A stretch of 5,700 bases of DNA from Balneolaceae bacterium (GTDB taxonomy: Bacteria > Bacteroidota > Rhodothermia > Balneolales > Balneolaceae): contig SKWF01000096.1 of NCBI GenBank assembly GCA_007129085.1, positions 1-5,700 of the forward strand, written 5' to 3'. Below, piece by piece: positions 5,603 through 5,700 of the stretch. How positions within the stretch are numbered: the stretch's first letter is position 1; each line of letters starts with the position of its first letter. Position numbers and translations under genes: made by a program. The notes under the pieces are model-generated. The model was given only the letters and a program-made list of their open reading frames with translations, had not been told where the DNA came from and did not search any database.

Positions 5603-5700
5603 ATGAGAAAATTCAGATTTGAAGATTTAGAAATTTGGCAGGATTCAATTTCTTTAACTGATCATTTATTGGATATTGCTGATGAGTTGGAAACGAGAAA
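5603..5700 (+). CDS. Four-helix-bundle protein, second copy, N-terminal part
   Basis: The first 32 codons of a gene running off the right edge. The start MRKFRFEDLEIWQDSISLTDHL matches the characteristic N-terminus of the four-helix-bundle family (F-E-D-L-x-x-W followed by a long first helix), and DIADELETR continues it. It belongs to a different subgroup from the antisense copy at 3856-4200, whose N-terminus is MDNNLYKKSYAFA, so the two are not recent duplicates. The ATG follows an AT-rich leader (TTTAAACTAAATTTAAAAG) with no Shine-Dalgarno site and lies 67 bases after the permease stop, with the period-7 repeat tract between. Same strand as the permease. Role unknown; the rest of the gene and its right flank are outside the window. 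Confidence 0.85.
   Translation, partial: MRKFRFEDLEIWQDSISLTDHLLDIADELETR

Overview
The window looks like chromosomal DNA from a member of the Bacteroidota/Balneolota/Rhodothermota (FCB) group. This is inferred from four things: an alpha-oxoamine synthase of the serine-palmitoyltransferase-like kind, a secreted S9 peptidase, a LolA-like protein with an FtsX-type permease, and two four-helix-bundle (23S rRNA intervening-sequence type) genes scattered between ordinary genes. Shine-Dalgarno signals are mostly absent, which fits that group. No rRNA, tRNA, transposase, reverse transcriptase or CRISPR array is visible.

Layout. Positions 1-546 hold the 3' part of a PLP-dependent alpha-oxoamine synthase. 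Positions 668-2749 encode a complete exported S9 (prolyl oligopeptidase/DPP IV-like) peptidase, followed by a clear intrinsic terminator at 2783-2812. Positions 2941-3714 encode an exported LolA-like protein. Positions 4318-5535 encode an FtsX/LolC/E-type ABC permease. These two genes lie in the same direction and probably belong to one envelope lipid or lipoprotein transport locus; no ATPase gene is visible. The spacer between them (3715-4317) is filled by a four-helix-bundle gene on the opposite strand (3856-4200). It is AT-rich and flanked on both sides by degenerate repeats built on ACTG heptamers, present as both direct and inverted copies. A second, different four-helix-bundle gene starts at 5603, just after the permease, and runs off the window. 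It is preceded by another period-7 repeat tract (GCATAGT/GCAAAGT/GCATAGC).

The most interesting feature is this pairing of four-helix-bundle genes with intergenic heptamer repeats. Two such units bracket a single permease gene, and the first one separates it from its likely partner. The sequence suggests a small repeat-bounded intergenic element that lacks any recognisable transposase, a candidate for a non-autonomous mobile unit. Mobility and function are inference; the repeats, their positions and the family assignment come from the sequence.
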